Positions 4,903 to 9,862 of a stretch of 41,728 bases of DNA are shown one piece after another. The notes under the pieces are model-generated. The model did not search any database and was not told the DNA's origin. It saw nothing but the letters and a program-made list of their open reading frames with translations. The stretch spans positions 1 to 41,728 of the IMG/VR virus record IMGVR_UViG_3300032240_001952; one strand, written 5' to 3'. The stretch is from a virus. A program made the position numbers and the translations under genes. Within the stretch, counting starts at the first letter, position 1; each line of letters opens with the position of its first letter.

Positions 4903-5118
4903 TTATTCTCCAAACATTGCTAGTAGTTCATCCACTTGCTTATCGCTTAAGTGGTCTATCTGTATTGCGTTAGCAAAACCGAAGATGTCCTCTTCTGTAG
5001 GGTCTACCTCTACCTCTACCTCTTCATCTAGGTAGATGTATGCGTCAGCGATGTCTGACTGTATAGTCTCCCACTTATTAGCAGGGCGGTTATTGAAAGA
5101 GTTGTATGTGTATGACAT
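4903..5118 (-). CDS. Hypothetical acidic protein (71 aa)
   Basis: The start is placed at ATG 5118, which has ribosome site AAAGGAAAT and follows the predicted transcript start at 5151. The longer frame to 5193 would run through the promoter. The 71 aa (MSYTYNSFNNRPANKWET onward) contain a very acidic run (DEEVEVEVDPTEEDIFGF) and a C-terminal helix (SDKQVDELLAMFGE). Such charge suits a DNA-mimic or protein-binding role, but this is speculation. It is the first gene of its operon. Confidence 0.72.
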   Translation of the reverse strand: MSYTYNSFNNRPANKWETIQSDIADAYIYLDEEVEVEVDPTEEDIFGFANAIQIDHLSDKQVDELLAMFGE

Positions 5119-5157
5119 TGAATTAATTTCCTTTTCTTTTAGTTTGTTATGTATGGA

Positions 5158-5179
5158 ATTGTAGCCTATAGGACTGACA
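5158..5179 (-). promoter_or_regulatory. P2-type promoter for 5118-4459 operon
   Basis: Minus strand: TTGATA, then ATGTCAG (box 5179-5174), 10 bp, TACAAT (5163-5158) preceded by GGC, start near 5151. This copy also has a fair -35 hexamer 17 bp from the -10. Confidence 0.8.
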
Positions 5180-5187
5180 TTATCAAG

Positions 5188-5223
5188 CGACACGCCGTTA
5201 GGCGTGGTGTGAATTACTTCACA
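5188..5223. promoter_or_regulatory. CGACACGCCG repeat and Crp/GlxR-like palindrome
   Basis: CGACACGCCG (5188-5197) forms a short hairpin with the following GGCGTG. TGTGA-ATTACT-TCACA (5208-5223) is a perfect match to the Crp-type consensus. Its centre is about 64.5 bp upstream of the start near 5151. The palindrome overlaps the stop codon of gene 5214-5444. Confidence 0.6.
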
Positions 5224-5444
5224 CCCATTACTAGCGAACGATAACGCTTAGCGATTAGAACCGCTTTAGGGTTAGGTGTACCCCAACGAGAGCCATTGTC
5301 TACGCTAGGGTATTTGTCAGCAATACGCTGAGCGATTCTAATAGGTATCATTTTAGGCTGTGGAGCATAGCCACCAGCCTCTAGTCCGAACTCTTTAGCA
5401 ATGTCGGAACGGATTTCATTATAGTATTCATTTAGTGTAGACAT
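5214..5444 (-). CDS. Hypothetical protein (76 aa)
   Basis: This 76-aa protein (MSTLNEYYNEIRSDIAKE onward) is mostly helical with a basic C-terminal half (NPKAVLIAKRYRSLVMGVK). It is the first leftward gene after the divergent promoter region. ATG 5444 has ribosome site AAAGGTAGATAAA and a leader of about 41 nt from the P2 start near 5485. No family is recognised. Confidence 0.78.
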   Translation of the reverse strand: MSTLNEYYNEIRSDIAKEFGLEAGGYAPQPKMIPIRIAQRIADKYPSVDNGSRWGTPNPKAVLIAKRYRSLVMGVK

Positions 5445-5491
5445 TTTATCTACCTTTCTTTATTGACACCTTGTCAATTTCTTATAAGAGA

Positions 5492-5513
5492 ATACTAGCA
5501 TACCCCTCTGACA
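5492..5513 (-). promoter_or_regulatory. P2-type promoter for 5214-5444
   Basis: Minus strand: TTGAAA, ATGTCAG (box 5513-5508), 10 bp, TAGTAT (5497-5492) preceded by TGC, start near 5485. Confidence 0.78.
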
Positions 5514-5529
5514 TTTTCAAGTTGAAACA

Positions 5530-5557
5530 CGGCGTGTCGTTTGTGATTTACATCACA
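5530..5557. promoter_or_regulatory. CGACACGCCG repeat and Crp/GlxR-like palindrome
   Basis: ACACGCCGTGT on the minus strand is an 11-bp palindrome containing the dispersed repeat (5530-5539). TGTGA-TTTACA-TCACA (5542-5557) is a perfect Crp-type match whose TTTACA centre also fits the TGTGANNTANNTCACA form used by actinobacterial Crp/GlxR. Its centre is about 64.5 bp upstream of the start near 5485, a class-I-like position. Confidence 0.65.
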
Positions 5558-5580
5558 TCTATTATGGTCGCACTATCTAT

Positions 5581-5601
5581 TTATCCACAGGCTGTGGAAA
5601 A
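5581..5601. repeat. Inverted DnaA-box-like repeat
   Basis: TTATCCACAG (DnaA-box consensus) and TGTGGAAAA are arranged head to head around GC. It is the same two half-sequences as at 1981-2013, in the opposite order. Confidence 0.6.
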
Positions 5602-5613
5602 CTCGTATCATAC

Positions 5614-5642
5614 ATCATAAAAATATATTAACATTTTGTGAA
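5614..5642 (-). promoter_or_regulatory. P1-type leftward promoter at the divergence point
   Basis: Minus strand: TTCACA (5642-5637), 17 bp, TATGAT (5619-5614), start near 5607. It is back to back with the rightward promoter at 5654-5682 and would transcribe through the DnaA-like repeat and Crp-like site. Confidence 0.5.
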
Positions 5643-5653
5643 ATCTGAATTCC

Positions 5654-5682
5654 TAGTCAACCAGAACAAAATATGCTATTAT
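5654..5682 (+). promoter_or_regulatory. Rightward promoter giving a leaderless start
   Basis: TAGTCA (5654-5659), 17 bp, TGC-TATTAT (5677-5682). The ATG of the next gene begins 6 nt after the -10 box, at the expected +1, so the mRNA should be leaderless. Confidence 0.65.
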
Positions 5683-5688
5683 GTAGTA

Positions 5689-5796
5689 ATGGCATCACAC
5701 AGAATAGTAAAATGCGAAACATGTGAGCGGGAACTAGAAGTAAGATCTGGTTTTGCTCATAAGACACTATACAATCATATGAAAGAGCATAAATGA
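5689..5796 (+). CDS. C2H2-like zinc-finger micropeptide (35 aa)
   Basis: The 35-aa frame (MASHRIVKCETCERELEV onward) contains C-x2-C at residues 9-12 and His at 24, 31 and 35-type positions (FAHKTLYNHMKEHK), the pattern of a single C2H2 zinc finger. It starts exactly at the predicted transcription start of the promoter at 5654-5682 and ends with ATGA overlap on the 227-aa gene. This suggests a DNA-binding or protein-binding regulator made first from the rightward promoter. It lies at the divergence of two operons, a usual place for a regulator. The role is inferred. Confidence 0.65.
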   Translation: MASHRIVKCETCERELEVRSGFAHKTLYNHMKEHK

Positions 5797-6476
5797 AAAA
5801 GAAAATTTTAGAGTTTGGATCTAATCAAGATTACTTTGATGATATGGGCCCCATGAAGAAAGTAATTCCTGATTGGTATAAAAAAATAGAAGGTTTTACT
5901 GGGGGCAAATTAGATATAGATCCACCTACAATATCAGTAAAACATTGCATGCCATTTCTAGATGGATTAACAGCGGGATACTACATTCCTTTGGCAGTAG
6001 ATCTACTTGTAAAAAATGTTGATGGTGTTCCTACATTTAAGTGGAGGGCACCAACTAAGTTAGTAGCTGGAAGAGATCATAAAGAATTTCCATCATTGCC
6101 AGTACCTGCAGGATATAATGGATCACATTTTATTTGGGAAATGCAACACTGTATAAAAGTAGAAGATGGATACAGTTTGTTAATCATGCATCCATTAAAT
6201 AGATATGATCTTCCATTTATAACTCTGGGAGCTATTGTAGATGCAAACTACGCAATGAATGGTGGAAATGTACCATTCTTCCTAAAAGACGGATTTGAGG
6301 GAATTATTCCAGCAGGAACTCCAATTGCACAAGTTATTCCTATTAAGAGAGATAGATGGGAATTAGTAAAAAATCAACAGGTAGCTAAAGATGCAGAAAC
6401 TGCAAATAGTCTTTCATACAAATACATTATTGGTTGGTACAAAAAGTATATATGGAATAAAAAAGAGTATAATTAA
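5793..6476 (+). CDS. Conserved phage protein of unknown function (227 aa)
   Basis: The 227-aa soluble protein starts MKKKILEFGSNQDYFDDMG and contains IPDWYKKIEGFTGG (about 26-39), a Pro/Gly-rich middle (FPSLPVPAGYNGSHFIWEM) and FEGIIPAGTPIAQVIPIKRD (about 173-192). The last motif resembles proteins found widely in aquatic phages. I think it may be the DUF6065 type, but I cannot confirm this. IPAGTPIAQVI recalls the G-x-x-IAQ strand of dUTPase-like beta folds without the catalytic residues. It overlaps the zinc-finger peptide by 4 bp, so the two are translated together. Confidence 0.8.
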   Translation: MKKKILEFGSNQDYFDDMGPMKKVIPDWYKKIEGFTGGKLDIDPPTISVKHCMPFLDGLTAGYYIPLAVDLLVKNVDGVPTFKWRAPTKLVAGRDHKEFPSLPVPAGYNGSHFIWEMQHCIKVEDGYSLLIMHPLNRYDLPFITLGAIVDANYAMNGGNVPFFLKDGFEGIIPAGTPIAQVIPIKRDRWELVKNQQVAKDAETANSLSYKYIIGWYKKYIWNKKEYN

Positions 6477-6479
6477 GCT

Positions 6480-6557
6480 ATGAATCTATTACAAGCTGCA
6501 GTCATCTTTGGTCCTATGATCATATTAACTATTGTATGGTGGGACGATATTAAGTGA
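6480..6557 (+). CDS. Single-span membrane micropeptide (25 aa)
   Basis: The frame from ATG 6480 encodes 25 aa (MNLLQAAVIFGPMIILTI followed by VWWDDIK), one hydrophobic segment with a short acidic tail. It starts 3 nt after the 227-aa gene and overlaps the next start as GTGA. Coupling on both sides supports expression. The function is unknown. Confidence 0.5.
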   Translation: MNLLQAAVIFGPMIILTIVWWDDIK

Positions 6558-6847
6558 TTAATGACAAATTCATTACTGAATTTGCTACAGCATTAAAATT
6601 AGCTAAATATGAACACAAAAGCTATTACCTATCTGATGAGAACCTTGCTGAAGCAATGCTAGAGCACACTGTAAAATTGCTAGAAGGCTATCTGAGACGT
6701 TGTGAGAATGTCTCTGAGGGTAACTGTACAATCTGGTGGAAACATGAAGAATGCTTGACCCTACAGGGTATTCTTTTTGATATTACAGGAAATGAAAAGT
6801 ATATGCGGGGATCCATGCATCAAGAAAGAATTTGGATGAGAAGATAA
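6554..6847 (+). CDS. Hypothetical protein (97 aa)
   Basis: A GTG start at 6554 overlaps the previous stop (GTGA). The 97-aa product (MINDKFITEFATALKLAK onward) is helical with two Cys flanking an acidic loop (RRCENVSEGNCTIWW) and a further Cys (HEECLTLQG), so metal binding or a disulfide is possible. The C-terminus is basic (QERIWMRR). No family is recognised. It is the last rightward gene before the convergent terminator. Confidence 0.72.
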   Translation: MINDKFITEFATALKLAKYEHKSYYLSDENLAEAMLEHTVKLLEGYLRRCENVSEGNCTIWWKHEECLTLQGILFDITGNEKYMRGSMHQERIWMRR

Positions 6848-6885
6848 TAATTTTAGTCAACTAGAATATTTGTGTAGATAAACGA

Positions 6886-6919
6886 AAATCCCTTCGGAGG
6901 CGGATCCTAGGGGATTTTC
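6886..6919. terminator. Bidirectional terminator between convergent operons
   Basis: GAAAATCCC (6886-6894) pairs with GGGATTTTC (6911-6919) over 9 bp. The A/T flanks give a U-rich tail in both directions. It lies between the rightward gene ending at 6847 and the leftward genes ending at 6992. Confidence 0.65.
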
Positions 6920-6991
6920 TAATGTAAGGGAGAATGGTGGTTCTCAACCAAACACTACTATAAGAATAACATAAGTGTAATTTCTAGTCAA

Positions 6992-7081
6992 CTAGATACA
7001 TGGATTAGCTTCAATAAAATCTACACCATCATCTATATTATGAGTATGTTCTTTAGAACAATCTCCACAACTCTTACACAT
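6992..7081 (-). CDS. Cys-rich micropeptide (29 aa)
   Basis: The frame from ATG 7081 encodes MCKSCGDCSKEHTHNIDD onward, ending NPCI. It has C-x2-C-x2-C plus two His and a C-terminal Cys, so a metal-binding peptide is likely. Its start overlaps the stop of 7081-7272 as TAATG. The stop lies in a CTAGTCAACTAG sequence that recurs nearby. The function is unknown. Confidence 0.55.
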   Translation of the reverse strand: MCKSCGDCSKEHTHNIDDGVDFIEANPCI

Positions 7082-7272
7082 TAAAAATTTCCAATTGGAC
7101 AATCAAAAGCGGGATCAGAGTAATATCTCTTTGAGTGTATATCTACCATAGTACACTTTAACTCAGTATGATCAAACTCTACACAAGATGTACAGATCTC
7201 TTGTCTAAATTCTGCTAATAGTGTTCTTTGCAGTTTAGGATCTAATGGGTTATTAGGGTTTGATGTCATCAT
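7081..7272 (-). CDS. Zinc-binding phage protein (63 aa)
   Basis: The start is placed at ATG 7272, giving 63 aa (MMTSNPNNPLDPKLQRTL onward). A longer frame to 7380 lies inside the upstream gene. Cys at residues 27, 30, 40 and 58 (ICTSC, LKC, DCPIGNF) form a C-x2-C-x9-C-x17-C pattern like small structural zinc proteins of tailed phages (compare gene 17904-18152). It overlaps the end of 7253-7474 by 20 bp. The function is unknown. Confidence 0.68.
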   Translation of the reverse strand: MMTSNPNNPLDPKLQRTLLAEFRQEICTSCVEFDHTELKCTMVDIHSKRYYSDPAFDCPIGNF

Positions 7273-7474
7273 TTTCTGAAAGTCCCGCCAATGCTGGATT
7301 TGGACCCAGGATTTGCCCTTCTGCATGCATATTGACCACATTCTGCACAAGTTCAGGGTTCTCTGTAATTCCTGTTGCAATGATGGTCATAATGTCATAG
7401 ATTCGGGCTAACTGGATGTATGTAGCCATTGCTAAATTATCTTCAATATTTTCTTTATTTACTTCTTCTGACAT
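7253..7474 (-). CDS. Hypothetical helical protein (73 aa)
   Basis: The start is placed at ATG 7474, with AGAGG about 7 nt upstream (an in-frame ATG at 7489 has no ribosome site). The 73-aa product (MSEEVNKENIEDNLAMAT onward) is acidic and helical with a hydrophobic middle (YIQLARIYDIMTIIATGI). It is the first gene after the promoter with TATAAT at 7551-7556. No family is recognised. Confidence 0.7.
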   Translation of the reverse strand: MSEEVNKENIEDNLAMATYIQLARIYDIMTIIATGITENPELVQNVVNMHAEGQILGPNPALAGLSENDDIKP

Positions 7475-7550
7475 TTCTCGCCTCTTCATAATATTTTCTC
7501 AAATGCCCCCGCACATATTTGTGTGAGGCTAAATGCTTTCTTATCTTTCT

Positions 7551-7579
7551 ATTATAGCAAATGGATGAATTAATTGGAA
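7551..7579 (-). promoter_or_regulatory. Leftward promoter with extended -10
   Basis: Minus strand: TTCCAA (7579-7574), 17 bp, TGC-TATAAT (7556-7551), start near 7544. It lacks the TGTCAG element of the left-arm promoters. The upstream stretch 7580-7696 has no convincing gene. It holds a hairpin GTGCT/AGCAC followed by seven T on the plus strand (7580-7608). Confidence 0.55.
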
Positions 7580-7696
7580 GTGCTTCTACGCCGCCGAGCA
7601 CTTTTTTTCGCACTAATTTAAGCCCATATAATTATTGTGAAATAAATGTTCCGTGTATATGGAATGTGGACTCCTTATTTTTTTCGCCGACTTATA

Positions 7697-7927
7697 TTAT
7701 ATCGCATGGATAACCTTAGTGAGAATTGATTTAACATTTTCTGGAATTTCACGCTCATTGTTAACCCATGTCCAGGGTCCATATGCAGTTATCTTATCAG
7801 CACCCTTATAAACTTGACCAGTCTCTGAATCAATTAAGATCCATTTGGAAGGAGCTTTTGTTTTTACAGAAAGATGAACCGCTTGATTATGTTCTAATGC
7901 TTCTCCGCCATTTATTAACTTTCTCAT
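7697..7927 (-). CDS. Hypothetical protein (76 aa)
   Basis: This 76-aa protein begins MRKLINGGEALEHNQAVH. It contains KWILIDSETGQVYKG, a beta-hairpin signature often seen in small phage proteins, and a Trp motif (YGPWTWVNNE), ending in a helix (PENVKSILTKVIHAI). The start overlaps the stop of 7924-8106 as ATGA. The function is unknown. Confidence 0.75.
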   Translation of the reverse strand: MRKLINGGEALEHNQAVHLSVKTKAPSKWILIDSETGQVYKGADKITAYGPWTWVNNEREIPENVKSILTKVIHAI

Positions 7928-8106
7928 AGCAATCCAAATTTCTTAAGGTACTTTGAAACCTTGTCATAAAGTTCAATGCCTACAAAATTTTTGTAGGAAC
8001 AATCTAAACAATAAAGATAAAGTTCATCTTCTAAAGTTAAATTTGGCATCAATAGACTTTGATCTATTGGACAAGTAAGCGGGGGAACTTTTAATTCCCC
8101 CGCCAA
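7924..8106 (-). CDS. Possible zinc-ribbon protein (60 aa)
   Basis: The frame opens at a TTG (8106), since no ATG or GTG lies further upstream in frame. It encodes 60 aa (MAGELKVPPLTCPIDQSL onward). Cys residues in LTCPIDQSLL and YCLDCSYKNF resemble an incomplete zinc ribbon (three Cys). The tail is helical (DKVSKYLKKFGLL). The gene is 43 bp after the lysozyme-like gene and is coupled to 7697-7927. The start is uncertain, because an internal ATG would give about 41 aa. Confidence 0.55.
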   Translation of the reverse strand: MAGELKVPPLTCPIDQSLLMPNLTLEDELYLYCLDCSYKNFVGIELYDKVSKYLKKFGLL

Positions 8107-8149
8107 CTTCTGATACTCAACGATTAATTGTGTTTTAATTCTACTGTCT

Positions 8150-8698
8150 CTATTCTTTTATCATCGTTAAACACTTTGCAGGAAAATCTTTCAGAAATTC
8201 CTTATATCTTACAGTTCCGTAACTAGGCCAAGAACTCCAGTCCTCGCCCGCCTTACTCATCCTATAAACGACCTCTGCGTTTAAAATGGGGTTAAATAAT
8301 TTAGAATTGGAAATGAGCCCATATTGTGCTCTTCTGTCCACTCCAAGATACCCAAGCATGTTTACTTGAAAAATCCCGTATGAGTGATCCCCTGTTCTTA
8401 AGTTTCCGTTATAAGCAAGCGGTCTTCCGTTAGACTCTGTCTTTGACACAGCCCACGCTTTTTTTAGAGCCTGACCATTAAAGCCAGCAATGCTTAAAAC
8501 TTCCACTAATTCGCAATCTGTTAAATTCGTTGCCGAACCAAAATAGACTGCTTTTTGTTGCATAATCTCTGACTTGCTCAAAGACAATGCATTTGCAGGA
8601 ACAAATGTATGTGTTACAAAAATAGCTGCTACCGCAAACATTACTAATATGGTAGAATTACTAAGTAACTCATACAAACGTTTCATACTTTTCTCCAT
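8150..8698 (-). CDS. Membrane-anchored lysozyme/transglycosylase-like endolysin
   Basis: This 182-aa protein starts at ATG 8698 behind GGAGG. Residues 15-33 form a signal-anchor (STILVMFAVAAIFVTHTFV), which may be cleaved near PANALS. The remainder is a compact lysozyme-like/SLT domain. KTESNGRP (86-93) carries the probable catalytic Glu88. SYGIFQVNMLG (106-116) is the conserved substrate-groove motif. NAEVVYRMSKAGEDWSSWPSY (140-160) is the terminal helix pattern of the family. It would cleave peptidoglycan glycan strands. The secretion signal suggests holin-independent export or a role in wall remodelling. It has its own TTGACA-17-TAAGAT promoter. Confidence 0.85.
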   Translation of the reverse strand: MEKSMKRLYELLSNSTILVMFAVAAIFVTHTFVPANALSLSKSEIMQQKAVYFGSATNLTDCELVEVLSIAGFNGQALKKAWAVSKTESNGRPLAYNGNLRTGDHSYGIFQVNMLGYLGVDRRAQYGLISNSKLFNPILNAEVVYRMSKAGEDWSSWPSYGTVRYKEFLKDFPAKCLTMIKE

Positions 8699-8730
8699 TG
8701 GCAAAACCTCCTTTAGAGACAGTAAATACA

Positions 8731-8759
8731 ATCTTACAGAATTACAACAACTCTGTCAA
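8731..8759 (-). promoter_or_regulatory. Leftward promoter for the lysozyme-like gene
   Basis: Minus strand: TTGACA (8759-8754), 17 bp, TAAGAT (8736-8731), start near 8724 and a leader of about 26 nt with AAAGGAGG. Confidence 0.65.
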
Positions 8760-8781
8760 GCCAGTCGACCAGAAAGTTATA

Positions 8782-9774
8782 ATGAATATTTCTTATTATA
8801 CAATTAAAGCAGGATTAAATCCCGCAGTTGGTTTTGGTTATGCAGGGCAAAACATAGTTAAATCATTACAACAGCTTGGACATACAGTAAGTTATGCAAA
8901 TCCAAAAGCTGATTTACAATTAAATTTTACACAACCAGATAACTTTAAGTTTCATAAAAATCAATATCAAATTGGTTATACTCCATGGGAATCAACAAAA
9001 ATTGACAAAGAATGGGTTGCAAAATTTAATGCATGTGATGAAGTTTGGGCAACTTCTCAATGGACTGCAAATGTTTTTCAAGATGCAGGTATTGATAAAA
9101 AAGTAAAAGTTTACATGCATGGAATTGAAGACATTTGGAAACCAAAACAAAGAATTCAAAGAGATGTTATTAAATTTTTGCATGTTGGAGAACCTTCACC
9201 AAGAAAAGGCGGACAACAAGCTGTAGATACTTTTATTAAGTTATTTGGAAATAATCCAGATTATCATTTAACTATCAAGTGCCATCTTAATAATACTATT
9301 AGAGTATATACAAATAATAACATATTATCTTTACCTAATATATATAATAATATATCAATTATAACAGAGGAATATGAACCTTGTCAACTAGTAAATCTTT
9401 TTCACTCTCATGATATACTTTTGTATCCTAGTTGGGGAGAAGGTTTTGGTTTTATTCCGCTTCAAGGTTTAGCAACTGGAATGCCAGTAATATCAACTTA
9501 TGATTGGTCACCCTACAAAGAATTTCTTGGACCATTAAAGTTAAAGTCTAAACTTTCAAGTGAAACTTTACCAAGATCACTTGGACATACATATGTTGGC
9601 GAAATGTACAAGCCAGATCAAGAACATCTTGAGTTTCTTATGTATGATGCAGTTATAAATTTTAAAATGTATTCTGATTTTTATTTTTTTCAGTCAACTA
9701 GAGTACATGATAACTTTAACTGGTTGCAGTTGACTAAGAATGCTTTTGCAGATTTGGATAAAAAATTTTCTTAG
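8782..9774 (+). CDS. GT-B glycosyltransferase (GT4-like)
   Basis: The start is placed at ATG 8782 (MNISYYTIKAGLNPAVGF), which begins directly with the first beta strand and Gly-rich loop of a GT-B fold. A TTG at 8698 would add 28 unrelated residues. The 330-aa protein has a donor-binding C-terminal domain: HVGEPSPRKGG (134-144) and YPSWGEGFGFIPLQGLATG (215-233). The usual E-x7-E signature is E220-x7-Q228, so the second Glu is replaced. It would transfer an activated sugar, perhaps onto phage DNA bases, virion proteins or host surface glycans. The acceptor is unknown. It is divergent from the lysozyme-like gene. Confidence 0.85.
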   Translation: MNISYYTIKAGLNPAVGFGYAGQNIVKSLQQLGHTVSYANPKADLQLNFTQPDNFKFHKNQYQIGYTPWESTKIDKEWVAKFNACDEVWATSQWTANVFQDAGIDKKVKVYMHGIEDIWKPKQRIQRDVIKFLHVGEPSPRKGGQQAVDTFIKLFGNNPDYHLTIKCHLNNTIRVYTNNNILSLPNIYNNISIITEEYEPCQLVNLFHSHDILLYPSWGEGFGFIPLQGLATGMPVISTYDWSPYKEFLGPLKLKSKLSSETLPRSLGHTYVGEMYKPDQEHLEFLMYDAVINFKMYSDFYFFQSTRVHDNFNWLQLTKNAFADLDKKFS

Positions 9775-9777
9775 CCC

Positions 9778-9806
9778 TTGCCCTCTAAAAAAATTTTAGG
9801 TATACT
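9778..9806 (+). promoter_or_regulatory. Promoter for the ribonucleotide reductase gene
   Basis: TTGCCC (9778-9783), 17 bp, TATACT (9801-9806), start near 9813. The 50-nt leader contains AAGGTGG about 20 nt before the ATG, too far for a normal ribosome site. Confidence 0.55.
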
Positions 9807-9862
9807 TAGAATCTCAACAAAAAACTATTAACCGTTAAGGTGGAAGCGAGTACTCAAAAAAA

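Noticed and set aside
7646-7729. 27-aa rightward frame in the gap before 7697
   Set aside because: No ribosome site or promoter, and it overlaps the end of a leftward gene.
8698-8781. TTG start at 8698 adding 28 residues to the glycosyltransferase
   Set aside because: It would extend into the divergent promoter and lysozyme start. The fold begins at the ATG at 8782.
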